The notes under the pieces were generated by a model. The model was not told the origin of the DNA. It made no database searches and was given only the letters and a program-made list of their open reading frames with translations. Of a DNA stretch of 64,000 nt, positions 46,530-57,696 are shown one piece after another. Each line of letters opens with the position of its first letter. Positions within the stretch are counted from its first letter, which is position 1. Made by a program: the position numbers and the translations under genes. The stretch spans positions 4,048,279 to 4,112,278 of the forward strand of contig CM055102.1 of NCBI GenBank assembly GCA_029204225.1, given 5' to 3'. This DNA is from Diphasiastrum complanatum (lineage: Eukaryota > Streptophyta > Lycopodiopsida > Lycopodiales > Lycopodiaceae).

Positions 46530-47020
46530 TTTACAGATGTAGATTGGGTTGGAGATATTGAAAAATGAAATTCGGCATCAGGATATGTCTTTGTATTTAG
46601 CAATGGTCCTATCTCATGGAATACCAAGAAGCATAATTCAATAGCATTATCTTCGACAGAGGTTAAATACATAGTTTCTGCACATGATGCTGCAAAAGAG
46701 GCAATTTGGCTAAGGCATTTATTGTCAGATGTCAACCTTCATCAATCACAACCTACTTCTAGAATTTTGTGATAATTAGAGTACAATTGCATTGTTGAAT
46801 GTCGGGTATCATTCCAAGAGCAAACACATTAAGATAAAGTATCATTTTGTCATAGACAAAGTACTCAAAAGGAAAATTATTCTAACCTATTGCAGAAGAT
46901 AGTTCATAACAGTAGACATTTTAATAGAGGCATTAGCAATCGACAATCATACCAAATTTAGGAATATGCTAAATTTAAGACATCATCTTTTCCAAGATTC
47001 ACATTAAGAAAGAGCGTTGG
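46530..47020 (+). pseudogene. Copia RNase H fragment of a different lineage
   Basis: The frame reads GFTDVDWVGDIEK, a stop, then SGYVFVFSNGPISW, IALSSTEVKYIV and AAKEAIWLRHLL. Broken frames then give a remnant of the usual C-terminus. It ends at GAGCGTTGGATATC, a likely LTR start. The sequence is clearly distinct from the RNase H copies at 31135 and 34109, so it belongs to another Copia lineage. Confidence 0.8.
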
Positions 47021-47506
47021 ATATCTATCTTCAATGGAAATCGATATTAAGGATCAATTATAGATACATATATATAATATTTTCTTACGTCTGTCAAAAG
47101 GTCTACAAAAATACATTGGAATTTTCATAGTTATCGAATGAAATTCAATCCTGCACCTGCTTGCTGATTGGCTGTGGTGTCATCAATGATCACATGCTAT
47201 CCATATCACTTGTTGTGGAGTTGCAAGTGATGTTTTCCTCTTTTACAGTAGTGCCAATTCTCCTGACATCAGAACGCTGTAATGTAAATACAAATAGAAG
47301 GTATGAGCCGCATAAGCAACATACTTACCATGCTTCATAGACCGATGGAAGGCGTTGAAAGCTATGGCACCAAAAATAATCTGCTTGCCCTTGATGGCTG
47401 ACTGCAACCAAGGAAGCTGATTCTTTGAAGGAAATCAATAAGGCGATTGAGACCAAGTTTGCAAATTATCATACTACTATTGATTCTTTAAAACAACAAC
47501 CGTTGG

Positions 47507-47890
47507 ATGCCAATAAGCACAATGTCGCTCTCTAGAAACATTTTGCAGGAGGAGCGAGTGACACAAATAAAGACAGAAACTGCGCTTGCCTTGTGTAGCA
47601 ATGCATGTTCTATCATGATAGATCTCTCGAAACTAAACCAGCTCCAAGGCCAGATGCTCGATAATTTTCGAGTCGAGTTCCTGCAACCGCTCGAAGATGC
47701 GAAGGCGCTAGTCGAAGAAGAGTTGAAGGAACTATCTATTGAGGCCACCCAGACTTGCAGCGGGCCAAACTCCCATGATGAATACCTACAGGCCTTGTTG
47801 AGAACTGATGATCTAACGCAACAACTTCAATCCGTGCCTGCCTGTTTGGGAGTCGCTGACCATCCAGAATACTCATCTAGAAGAATATAG
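47507..47890 (+). CDS. Unrecognised 127-aa ORF, helical and acidic
   Basis: The frame contains a Leu/Glu/Lys-rich stretch (FLQPLEDAKALVEEELKEL) that looks helical, perhaps coiled coil, and no Cys/His motif. In-frame coding style seems to extend upstream in another frame (about 47390-47510), broken by one stop. It lies between Copia scraps, so a retroelement gag remnant is the likeliest source. No family is recognised. Confidence 0.25.
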   Translation: MPISTMSLSRNILQEERVTQIKTETALALCSNACSIMIDLSKLNQLQGQMLDNFRVEFLQPLEDAKALVEEELKELSIEATQTCSGPNSHDEYLQALLRTDDLTQQLQSVPACLGVADHPEYSSRRI

Positions 47891-47934
47891 CATTCACAAT
47901 CATGAGCAATTTTTGTCTCCACATTCCAGTAAGT

Positions 47935-48131
47935 GGTTTAAAAAATTGGCCTACTCCAAGTGATTTGACCTAAAATGATGCTTGGATCACAAAGATCCAC
48001 TTTCTATACTTGAAAATGCAAGATTTGAACTAGTAACACCTCCAAATCCACATAGAATTTATGGCTCTCTCAAATCCACCTCTAGATTTGGAATATCCAC
48101 CAACTTTGGCCTGAAACCTGCTTTGATACCA
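47935..48131 (-). repeat. Copia leader and decayed primer site, inverted copy of 43246-43440
   Basis: GCTTTGATACCA at 48120-48131 is the primer site with one change on minus, followed by sequence matching the plus-strand leader after 43246 (shared GTGGATTTGAG, CCATAAATTCT, AGAAAGTGGATCTTTG). An LTR remnant (TTTGAAAG...) starts at 48132. It is a second, inverted scrap of the same family. Confidence 0.8.
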
Positions 48132-48239
48132 TTTGAAAGATAGATATCCAAAACACACTTGATGGATCTTAGATCTTGGGCCAATTTGGAGTGCACATCT
48201 AGATTTAGCTACAAGATAGAAATACTCACTTTACACATG

Positions 48240-49320
48240 CTAGAATACCATGGTAAAAGGACAACTTTCTATGGTTATGGGCCCAGTTATCTATCGAGCA
48301 AAAAGAATGTCTCTACTGGGGCATAATTCAGGGGAAATTCACAGTCGCACTTTTCGGATCAGCTAAGTTATACATAGGCTCTTTTGCTATGTATGCCTTA
48401 GAGTACATTCATATTAAAGAATATCAATTTTTGCAAAATGAAGACAATAAGCGACAATTTTGGAAGTGAAAGTCGCAGTTCCAATTGTACAAACCAAAAG
48501 ATGTTGCGGACTTAGGCGCTTTTGATGATGCGGGTTTGCTTATCAATGTAAATATGGCGTATCCAGAACTTTTCAGTCTTTACGTGGATTGGGAGCAAAA
48601 TCTTGCTGACTATTTTGCGAAAATTAAACACAATCTGCAAGATCAAAGAACATCAAGTCATTTCAAGAACTTCTGTACATATTCGTTCTGGCAGTTTGGA
48701 ACTTTTGCAACAAAGACTTTTTTTTTTGTCTAGAAACTTTATGTTAAAAGTTCTTTTATAAGATTTTCAGCTCGCTTTTGTAAGGAAATCACACTTCGTA
48801 GTGATTCAGATGAAGATGAAAAGTTAACTTAGGAGCTGTTTGATGGAACATTGCTCCCTGTTAATCTTGAAGAATTTGGCAACCTACCAGTTGGCCATTA
48901 TACGAAATCAAATGAAACCTTGATGTTGTACAAGGCTCAACAAAATTTGAAGTTAGCCCAAAGATTACATGAAGAATTGAATCAATCATGAATATTCATT
49001 CTTGCCTATGTAATGGTGATGTTTCTATGTGATGCTGAGTGCTTAATCTTTGAAGTTTTGAAGATGTTTTAAAGTTTGATTCCTGTTCTCATCAATAATT
49101 CAAAGATCAACTCCAATCAACCTATTCAATTCAAGAAGCAGCAAAGTCATATGTTCTCTAGAGCAGAAGAAATATCTAAACGAAAGAACATATGAAGAAA
49201 TATTTTTTCACCTTAACGAATATCCGAAAAACAGAATAATTTGCGAATGATCCTTGAAATAAAGATTATATGTTCACGAGGATGTTTTACATTTGAGGAA
49301 GGGGATATGTGATGTCAAAA
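48240..49320 (+). other. Unrecognised broken coding-like region
   Basis: Frames such as 48485-48733 (82 codons: Asp, Tyr and Phe rich, FSLYVDWEQNLADYF) and pieces before and after it read like a decayed protein, with stops every 60-90 codons. No catalytic or zinc motif was recognised. A retroelement or an integrated viral-type sequence is possible, but there is no domain to support either. Confidence 0.25.
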
Positions 49321-50569
49321 AATTGTTATATATTGAATATCAACCTAAATATGGCATAATATACTCAAAAATGAAGATATGAGCTCTGGATAAATATAAA
49401 TCATGCAGAGGCCTAAGTCATTTTTTGAGAATATATCTCCTAAAGACTTGCCTTGTATTTAAGGGCAAGACCTCTAGAAGGGAAACATGGTCTTGGACAA
49501 GCCTTTACTAGGTCATCTATGCGAAATGACTAAATATAAATCGACATATTAAACTAGAGTAATTTAAACTCTTAGTTAAATATACCTCTTATGTTATAAT
49601 TGAACATACATTCAACCTAATTGTTAACTAGACCTTTTCATGGGAGCAACGCACCTGTAGTTTAAAAGGTGTGTTTATTCACTCCGTAGAACATATATTG
49701 ATCACACGCTTCAGTCTCGATCATCAAAAGAGAAAAATTTAATGTATTTGTGAGAGGTAGTGTTGAGGATTATTCTCTCTTATCTTTGTTCTCCGCACTA
49801 TTGAGTGTGAGTGATCTTGAGTCTACTAGCAATCTCTACTGCATTACATGAATAACTTTCTGGTCAGACAGATTCTCTAGCGCATTACAGTCGTTTGCTG
49901 TATGTCCGTAAATATGCTCAAGGAACTGTCTTAAAATCCTCTTATTCGTTTGTCGCAAACACTTTCTTTTCGGCACTCGAATAAACTCTACATTTGGTAC
50001 AATCTAGCACAATTATTGATAGAACTGTATGTATACATCTGAGATGTTAGTCCCTGTCTGAGGAATTGAGTCTTTGATTTGTGTTCTTGCTTGTAACTGA
50101 CATAAGTTTCTAACGTACCCTAAAACTCTTTGTGTTCTTCAACCATAACCTTGGACTTAAGTTGTTGAGGACTTTTGTCTAGAAACAAACGGTTTGCGAA
50201 TACGATTAACTAATTGTCAGCACAAACACGAATACATCGAACATTTCTCGACTCTCTGTTGACACCTTAATCAGCCGGAGTGTAGTACTGTTGTACTACT
50301 CTAATAACATCTCACTTGTAGAACACATTTCATTCGATTTGATAGCGGCAAGACGATATTGTTTAGGCATTATTAACACTACACACCCCCAACACAAGTA
50401 ATACTGGTTAATTTCTAATGTCTGTTGACAACCCGAATAACGCCTGAAGCCACTTCACTCAAAATAAATCATAATTGTACCAAATACATAACTTTCTAAT
50501 GCTATCCTCTGAGGGTTTGACATTATTTACTACAAAATCTATATTGACCTTGTTGGTATAGTACGACAA
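49321..50569. other. Gene-free AT-rich region
   Basis: No coding frame or recognised repeat. Short TATA-like stretches occur. It may hold LTR of the Copia fragment that follows. Confidence 0.4.
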
Positions 50570-51710
50570 CAGCCGAGATACAATCTTTATTGAGGATCAG
50601 TTCATCGACATCAAAGGCAAAGATATTGTTCCAGATGAACCTTCATCACCTGCCATTGACACGACAATCAGAGCTTCGGGCTCAAGCATGTCCACTAGTT
50701 GATAGCGAATCGAACAAGAACGTTGCTGCTACCCAACAACAAGTCCCAGGTGTGGTTTATCAGTCGATTCCTCGCAGAAGATCAAGCCGAGTGCGCACAC
50801 AACCCACAAGGTATACTTCTGAGTCTGCATGTCTCTTGATACAGGAACTGACAATAGTCAAAGAGGCACTCAACCAACCAAACTCTGATCTCTGGAGATA
50901 AGCTATGGACAGAGAGTATTCCTCTCTAATTAAGAACTAGACGTGGTCACTAGTTGAAGCTTCTATTGGCTGCAATATCATTGATTGCAAATGGATTTTG
51001 AAGATCAAATACAATGCCAATGGAGCAATTGATCGAAGTAAGGCAAGATTGGTAGCACGAGGATTCACTCAGATCCCCAACGTCGACTACAGTGAGACTT
51101 TCAGTCTTGTAGTTGATCCGAGCGCTCCTATCATATGCTGCGGCTGCCGACCTCAAAGTGCATCAACTTGATGTGCAAATAACTTATCTGAATGGAGTTA
51201 TACAAGAAGACATCTACATGATCCAGCCCGAAGGATACGTTCTGGAAGGTATGAAGAATCATTTCTGTAAACTCCATAAGGCATTCTACGACTTGAAACA
51301 GTCTTCCAGAGCTTGGTTTCAGAGGATCAACACATTCCTCATCAAACAAGGTTTCCAACCAAGCACTGCCAACTGCAATGCTATTCCAAGTCGGTGCAGC
51401 AATCCTTCATTATCATCACCTTATACGTGGATGATATGTTGCTTTTCAGCAACAATACCAATTTGGTCAAGGATTCTAAGCAGATGCTGTTTTCAGAGTT
51501 TGACATGATTGATCTGGGCAAAGCTCACTTTTGTTTGGGCATTCAGATCCACAGAGACAGAGCAAGACCACTGATCTATATCACTCAACAAAGGTATCTT
51601 CACAATATTCTTAACAAATACAATCTAATAAATTGTATATTAGAGTGTATTCAGTGTGTGAGCATAGCATCAGTACGAAACATCACTGATAATCAGAGAC
51701 AGACATAGTA
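50570..51710 (+). pseudogene. Copia integrase tail and RT fragment
   Basis: It starts in the end of integrase (TIFIEDQFIDIKGKDI), matching the 28880 region of the other element. RT follows with frameshifts: NSDLWR and AMDREYSSLIKN, then [16 protein letters not shown], a shifted frame 51113 with [20 protein letters not shown], and finally LYVDDMLLFSNN (51313 frame). It ends inside RT at about 51690. RNase H is missing. At least three frame changes and stops make it inactive. Confidence 0.87.
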
Positions 51711-51784
51711 GATGCTTTCGCACATCGATTCTTTCTTCTAGATTTATTGTCAGTAATAGGTTTATCACTTTTACAGATTGTGTG

Positions 51785-52020
51785 ATTAGCTTTGTGGAGC
51801 ACGCGGTTACGTCCGCTATTGTTTTGTGCTCACCTGCATTATTGACCAGTATATTTCGTTATACTTAATTTGATTACAGCTCTGTTTGTTCTGCGTTCAG
51901 ATTTGTGTCAATATTACAATGCTTTCTACATTCTGTCTTTCTTATTGTTTAATCTGGTAGTCCGCTCTTCGCGAATTATTATTAGTCTAGTTGTTTCACA
52001 CAAGTGTGCTGCTACTAGTT
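51785..52020 (+). repeat. LTR fragment of the 30142 family
   Basis: CACGCGGTTACGTCCGCTATTG and the following ~120 bases match 30142-30260, with differences. Neither LTR end is present. It directly follows the RT fragment, so RNase H and the polypurine tract were deleted. Confidence 0.75.
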
Positions 52021-52039
52021 TATAAAAATATCATACACA

Positions 52040-52290
52040 AAAGCATGGAGGAACTCATTTACTATGATTCTATGTTCTCTTCATTCTATCCACATCTCAT
52101 TATGTAGAATTGATATAAGTGATGGTGACACATTCAATTTGGACACTATTCTCTATCTCAATTATGAAGTTTCTCCTTTTTCCTTTTATAAGATAAAAAA
52201 GAGAAGACATGTTCTTAGGAAGGAGATATCTCTTAAGATAGAATAGAGTCATATTGTTATAATAACAAGCTCGCTAAGGGGGGGGGGGTG
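52040..52290 (+). repeat. Second copy of the Copia pre-polypurine-tract region
   Basis: Positions about 52040-52250 match the inverted region 6060-6290, including the frame 52064-52246. The copy ends in a G10 run and TGTGTGTGTGAAAA, like a polypurine tract followed by an LTR start. It shows that this 3' region is a dispersed retroelement part. Confidence 0.6.
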
Positions 52291-52560
52291 TGTGTGTGAA
52301 AAATAGAGTAAATATTAATTTGATTAGTTGAGGGCTATTGTTGGAGGGCCGGTTGCTCGTATTTTGGTTTATAGTATAGCACATGTTTGAATGTCAAGAG
52401 AGGAATAAACCCTTATTTCTTATTGGTCTAGTGTGGATGGGAAACGTTGACTTGTCAAGATTGCCTTATTATCATTGATCTTGATCAAGGGAGGAGATTG
52501 GTTTGCATAAGTGAGTGTGTGGCCAAGCAAAATTTTGGACTAAAACTGTAGGTTTCCAAA

Positions 52561-52640
52561 CTTTGCGCAAACTTTTAGCATGCATGATATCCATAACAAG
52601 TTTTGCGCAAACTTTTAGCATGCATGATATCCATAACAAG
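52561..52640. repeat. 40-bp tandem duplication
   Basis: 52561-52600 and 52601-52640 are identical except for the first base. Each contains TTTGCGCAAAC and TAGCATGCATGATATC, both with small palindromes. Near-identity shows a recent event. Confidence 0.95.
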
Positions 52641-52712
52641 TTTTTCAAAATTTGACAAGGTTTTGGAGTGGAATTAATTTCCAATACATAACACATGACT
52701 AATGCAATAATG

Positions 52713-52798
52713 CTTCTTGGTTTCCAAGGGGAGGTTCGAACCTGGGACCAAAGAAACTTTGGATGCCAAGCTAACCAGTTGAGCCAACCCCGTTGGGT
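52713..52798 (-). mobile_element. 86-bp tRNA-derived SINE-like insertion with 14-bp target duplication
   Basis: On minus it has a pol III A box (TGGCTCAACTGGTTAG) and a perfect B box (GGTTCGAACC), spaced as in a tRNA. CTAATGCAATAATG flanks it at 52699-52712 and 52799-52812, an exact 14-bp target duplication. Acceptor-stem pairing is only partial (GGGG with CCCC), and no standard anticodon loop is clear, so it is not a working tRNA. There is no long body or A-tail, so it is either a truncated SINE or a retroposed tRNA-like RNA. LINE machinery would have moved it. Confidence 0.85.
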
Positions 52799-52867
52799 CT
52801 AATGCAATAATGATATGAGCAAATATTTAAGGTTTGTTAAAGGAATTATAAGCAAACATATCTAACA

Positions 52868-53070
52868 CTTGTGGTTGCAAAGATGTATTGGGAAAATGCC
52901 ATTTTTTGAGCTCCAAACCCTAAGAAAGTGGGGACAAAGCTATCCATAAATTCTTGTGGTTACAAAGATGTATTGGGAAAATGCCATTGCTTGAGCTACC
53001 CTAAGTTTAGCTAGCATGAAAATGGACAAAAACCCAAAGTGGAACAAAACTATCCATAAAGTGCCACCCG
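52868..53070. repeat. Imperfect 85-bp tandem repeat
   Basis: CTTGTGGTT(G/A)CAAAGATG starts at 52868 and 52953; the copies share GTATTGGGAAAATGCCATT and GAGCT. A partial third copy (ACAAAACTATCCATAAA at 53046) matches 52934. It ends just before the fucosyltransferase exon. Confidence 0.8.
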
Positions 53071-53144
53071 AAAATCGAACTGTTGCCTAGAGCCTATAAC
53101 CAGCAGCGTACGAAATTCTCTTCCTCACTGAAGGGGTAGTTGCT

Positions 53145-53697
53145 ATGGCTATGGAGGCAAAAAAGAAGAAGAAGTTGAAAGTAGTGACAGCAGCTGGTGC
53201 TGTCGTAGCCTTAGCTGCAACGTTTGTAGTGCTGCTCTTGTCTGCTTCTCCACTGGAGCCTATACTTTCCTGGTGAGCTATGCTCCTTTACATCATACTT
53301 CGTTACATGATGGGTTTTTTTGTTTATGGGCTGTTTTCGGTTTGCAGGAGCAATGGTTATAGATTACAAACCCGCAATTGGTGGAGTGAGCCTTCTTCAC
53401 AGCCACTGGAATGGAGGCCTTGCAGATGGTGGTCTCAACACTCGGGTTGGTTTTGTTTTGCTGCATCACTCGAGTTTACTCACAATTTAGGTTTGGATGT
53501 GCTTTAGCTGTGAAGTCTTTGGTTTGGGAAGTGAGGTAAAATTGAGCTTGCATTGGCATTGTTTTCTTTTTATCTAAGATTTAAAATGGTATGTTATGCC
53601 GTTGGTTTTCGGTGCAGAACGTACAGCTTCTGCGGAGAAGAGCAATGGGTTCATCATTGTGGAATGTGCTGGTGGCTTGAATCAAATGAGGCGTGAT
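53145..53697 (+). CDS. Protein O-fucosyltransferase, first three exons only
   Basis: Exons 53145-53272, 53348-53445 and 53618-53697 have GT..AG borders and compatible phases (2, 1, 0). Exon 1 starts MAMEAKKKKKLKVV and holds a single hydrophobic signal anchor (about residues 13-33), as in Golgi type II enzymes. Exon 2 has WWSEPSSQPLEWRPC, like the Trp-Arg-Glu-Pro...Pro-Cys segment of the family. Exon 3 has SNGFIIVECAGGLNQMR, the conserved GGLNQ(M/Q)R GDP-fucose-binding motif. The family transfers fucose to proteins or wall glycans in plants. Later exons were not found. From 55440 on the strand is full of retroelements, so the gene is either truncated or has a very long intron reaching beyond the window. 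Confidence 0.78.
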
Positions 53698-55439
53698 GTA
53701 AGATTCACTTGACTCGTTCTTGCACATGCATATCTAAAAAAGGCGTGAGAGGAGAGGGAGAGTGAGAGCTCACCATAGAATTGTACTGAGAGAGATTTTT
53801 ACACGAAGATGAGAGAGGCTGTACTAACTAGCCTTGGCCATGGATCTGGGAACTCGGGTGATGGTTGAGGAAGCCTCAAATCTTGGGATGATTAATCATA
53901 GAATCAAGAAACATGGGCAGCTAAGTAGCCCGCTTCAAATATAGTATTGTCCATGTTGTTAACTCTTGTTTACATATTAAGGTCCTAGATTTTGCTTTTA
54001 GTTTTCTTGTTTCTTTGATTTACTTTTGAAATTGATTGTGGTTCGCTTCTTAGTTAGCACTAGGTGTACCCAAGAGATCTCAAATTTTCTCAGAACTCAT
54101 ATAGCAACTTATGCTTGGTTACACGTAGTGTTGGATGGCTAATGTTCTTATTTTTTGGATTATATAATATTGTTTTATAACTTATCACAATTAGTGGATT
54201 GGCGTTGCCCATGAAATTAGTTCATTCATGCATCATTTATGGTCTTCATTCAAATAGAATCACTTCTTTTTGCACATTTTTCCTTAAAAAAATGCATTAT
54301 TAGAGTCCATTTTATCCTATAGCACCTAACCTCTATGCATAATTTCTTGGCAATTCAAAATCGGCATTCTCCAATTTGAACTGTGAACATGCCATTGGAA
54401 ACCAAAGTGGAATTCTCATCCCTTTTTTTTGATAACAAACTAGGTGCTTTAGATTATCCATATTTGAAATAAAAAGGTTATAGGTGTCCGGCTAGGTAAG
54501 TGAGAAGTATTACAAGCTACGTCTAGACTCTAAAATCTTAACAAATTTAAGACTTTAGTGTTGAGATGGACAACATGTGTGCATGCCATGCATGAAGTCA
54601 AGGGCAAAGGCATCGTTCTTGTGAGGCTATCATCGCATGAGGTTAAAGCAATCAAGAGCATTGCATGTTATATATGTACTTGGGTTTGATGAGACTTCTT
54701 GTTTGGTAAAGGTCAAAGAGCATAATCATCGAATGGTGGCCAAGAAATCATAGGAAGAGGGCCTATACAGATTGACACAACAACTTTAAGCCAAAAGGCT
54801 TTGACAACAAAGGACCAAGTTCTAGCATGAAGATATGGGAAATCCAATTAGGGTTTCTCGGAACTCAAATCCTTTTTTTTTTTTTTTTTTTGGGTGCCAA
54901 TATGGGTATAAGATTAATGGAGTTTTCAAGAGCGATTCACTCAACTAGGTTGCTCGGAGTTCCAAGAGGAGTGCGGTCCAATTTTGGGTCATTAAGCGAT
55001 TCTTTATCGAACATCTCTATTTCTGTATTATGTGAAATGAAATCACATGGAACCGTATTGAATGACAAACCGACAACAATTATGAAGCATAAGCACCCAT
55101 CTTAGAGCTTGTGACAAAAATGTGAGTCAACTCAACATGCTCATCAAAATATGAGTACATTATACAATGCCAACAATATCTCTATCTATAATTAACTGGA
55201 TCAATATGGCTCCAGCCTCTATGCAATGTTATTTTTGCCTCTTTCCAATTTATCAATACGTTCTTCTTCTGATGCATTCATTGATAATTTTCGAATTCAT
55301 TTAATTCTAACTAAACTATCAAAACTTTTTTTTTTGGGCCATTAGTCTTTTTCCACAAAAAAACAATGTTTTTTTTTTTCGAATCGGGTCGCGGATCGCT
55401 GACATTCTGGAACGCACGATTTTACAGCGGATCGCGATT
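53698..55439 (+). other. Intron or flank of the fucosyltransferase fragment
   Basis: It starts at the GTAAGA donor of exon 3. No further exon of the family was recognised on +. A T17 run lies near 54872 and several poly-T stretches near 55330-55380. No transposon coding motif until about 55440. Confidence 0.4.
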
Positions 55440-55970
55440 CGCTGCAACATTGCTATGGTCATTTGAGTTATGAAAGCTTGCAAGTGCTTAAGAAACACTA
55501 AATGGTAGTTAGATTGCCTAGCATAGACTCATTTACTTGAATTTGTACATTCAATTTTGTGTGGTCCCATGTAGACTACATCTATTAGACAAAACAGGAG
55601 GAATTGGGGGTACTAGTTTATGACCTTTGTTGATGATTTCATAAGGAGGGTATGGGTGTAGTTTTCGAGACAAAATTTTGAAGCCTTCAAGTACTTCAAG
55701 TTGTTCAAAGCTCTGGTGGAGAATTAGACAACAAGAGCTAAACACGTTAAGAGCTAATAAGGGTGGGTGAGTATATCTAAGGTGAATTCAATGATCTATA
55801 ACAGACAATTTGTTGCTCCACACACACCACAACAAATTGGGGTATTTAGTTGGGTGGAAGAATAGGTCAATTGTTGAGTGTGCTCAAAGCATGCTCAAAG
55901 TAAAAGTGCCTCTATGATGTTGAAAGTAGGACAAAGATCCTTAGTGGAGATGTGATCTTTGATGAAGACC
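55440..55970 (+). pseudogene. Copia integrase scrap
   Basis: In shifting frames one reads GHLSYESLQVLKK (gag-pre-integrase), then GGTSYFMTFVDDFIRRVWV and WVEE...VCSKHAQS, typical integrase segments, with stops throughout. It ends SRDVIFDED just before the LTR start near 55977. Confidence 0.7.
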
Positions 55971-55976
55971 ATTCAA

Positions 55977-56419
55977 GTTATGGACTCAGCTCATTACATT
56001 CACTGCGTCCATTTACATTTACTTTACTTTATGCATAAAGTAGGCCTTGGGTCCTTTTTTATTCATTATTGACACTTAGACTATATGATTGGCCTTTGGC
56101 CTTATTATTCATTATTAGGCCATTTGGACATATTACTGGAGAGTGAGGGCCTTCTTGGAGGGCGCACTATTATCCCTCCCAGTTGGGCCCTAGCCACCGA
56201 AAGCTTCCTTTTAGGGCTTCCTCTAGGCTATAAGTAGGGAACCTGTGTCATTTGTTATTCAGCTGATGATATTGATCTCTCTCTTTAGTCTCCTTAATCT
56301 CTCTCTTTCCTGCTTTCTAGGGCTGAGTCTTGCTTATGTGCTGCTTTCATAGCTTAAGTCTTGCTTACGTGTTGCTTTTATAGCTTAGCTCTAGATCAAT
56401 TGTGGCTTCATCCTTAACT
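55977..56419 (+). repeat. 5' LTR of the gag-only element
   Basis: It aligns with 57697-58127 from TTATGGACT to TAACT, roughly 90% identical by eye. TATA-like GGCTATAAGTA lies near 56227. The ends do not have a clear TG/CA, so each boundary is uncertain by a few bases. Confidence 0.85.
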
Positions 56420-56431
56420 TGGTATCAGAGC
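56420..56431 (+). promoter_or_regulatory. Primer-binding site of the gag-only element
   Basis: TGGTATCAGAGC, exact tRNA-Met site. The same motif recurs at 58128-58139 after the second LTR. Confidence 0.92.
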
Positions 56432-56479
56432 ACTTTCCTGAGCATAATCTTGGGAATTTTTTTTCCCCTCACCTCCATC

Positions 56480-56770
56480 GCTGCCCGCAATGCCCTGCTC
56501 CTCCATCGCTGCCCTGTCAGCCCTGCTCCTCCATCGCTATCCCTGCAGCTCCAGCGCTGCCCTGTCTGCCCTGCTCCATCGCTGCCCCTTGTCCTCCTTG
56601 CTGCCCAGCGCTCCCCTTGCTTTGCTTCTTCTCTTCCTTGCTGCCCAGCGCTGCTCCTTCCTTCCTCTCCTTGCTGCCCATCGCTGTCCCTGCCCCTGCT
56701 TTGATCTCCTTGCTGCCCCTGCCTTATTCTATTTCCTGTCCATCGCTGTCCCTGCCTTCCGACCTGTCAC
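56480..56770 (+). repeat. GC-rich leader minisatellite
   Basis: About fifteen imperfect units of CCATCGCTGCCCCTGC-type sequence make up the leader between primer site and gag. A related but shorter array follows the second LTR (58180-58345). Frames through it are low-complexity Pro/Ser/Cys and not believable as protein. Confidence 0.8.
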
Positions 56771-57056
56771 TTTTATCCAAACTTTTACCAGTTTGCAGCC
56801 ATCTTCCACAATTATTTCGAAGGCTGTCCAGCGCTGATCCCCATCCAAAAATTCTTCAATTCCGTTTCCGTTTGCCATCTCAATTTGTCATTTCCTCCTA
56901 GCTGTCCAGCGCATTATTACAGCCTTCATTTTCACTTTTTTTTTCATTTGCTAATTGCTATCCTTTGTTACTTGTAATATTAGTGGTTTTAATAGACTAA
57001 TTTGGGGTGATGCCAAGAGTCCGCTCCCTCAAGTTTTCATCTATTCCTTCTACTAT

Positions 57057-57690
57057 CATTATGGCACATTCACCTACCCCGAGTGAAGCTGTTTAGGAAA
57101 ACTTATCCGATCAGTTTCGTCGCATGGATGATACCCTTTCTGGCCTCGTTCTTCGCTTCGATACGGTTATGACCGGCTTTGCTACTATGCGGTCACAGAT
57201 TGATTCTTTATAGCCTCTTTACAGCACAAGGACTCTGACACCCTTCCCGCTTCTCCCGACCCCGTCCTTCTGCTTCATCTTTTCCCGCTACGTCCACCCC
57301 TACACCTGCCCCTTCTGTTCTAGCTCCTTCCATTGTCCCTTCGTCTCCTCGTCCTCCGACCCCTCGACCTGCTTTTGTCCGGCGTTACATGTTTGCAGAG
57401 TTCACTGACCTTCAGCAGAAGCGTCTTTGCTTTCGTTGTAAGAGTCCTGACCATTTTGCCTATGATTGCCGTCAGCCTCTCCCTACTACTACTGTTCTTT
57501 TACTCCAGATGATTTCGATATCTACATTCATATTTCTGATGAGCCTGACCTATCCCCTGAGCCTTTCACTGATTTACTTCCGGTTACTTGCCATGCTCAG
57601 CTTGCCTATGCTACTTGGACAGGGCGTCCTAGTCCTCGCTCCATTCGGTTACGTGTACGCATTACAAGTTGTGAGTATATTGCTTTAATT
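57057..57690 (+). pseudogene. gag remnant with CCHC knuckle and protease start
   Basis: ATG at 57060 opens MAHSPTPSEAV, then stops; MDDTLSGLVLRFDTVMTG continues the helical Gag N-terminus. A Ser/Pro-rich linker follows. Frame 57389 on has a perfect knuckle CFRCKSPDHFAYDC, and an adjacent frame has IRLRVRITSCEYIALIDT, resembling the start of a Ty3 retropepsin. The catalytic Asp-Thr is the last recognisable pair before the 3' LTR. Most of the Gag core is missing. Confidence 0.7.
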
Positions 57691-57696
57691 GATACC

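Noticed and set aside
52713-52798. Functional tRNA gene on minus
   Set aside because: A and B boxes are present, but stem pairing is incomplete, no clear anticodon loop is seen, and target duplications show an insertion.
56402-56901. Pro/Cys/Ser-rich ORFs in the leader minisatellite
   Set aside because: Present in all three frames of the same repeat, so composition explains them.
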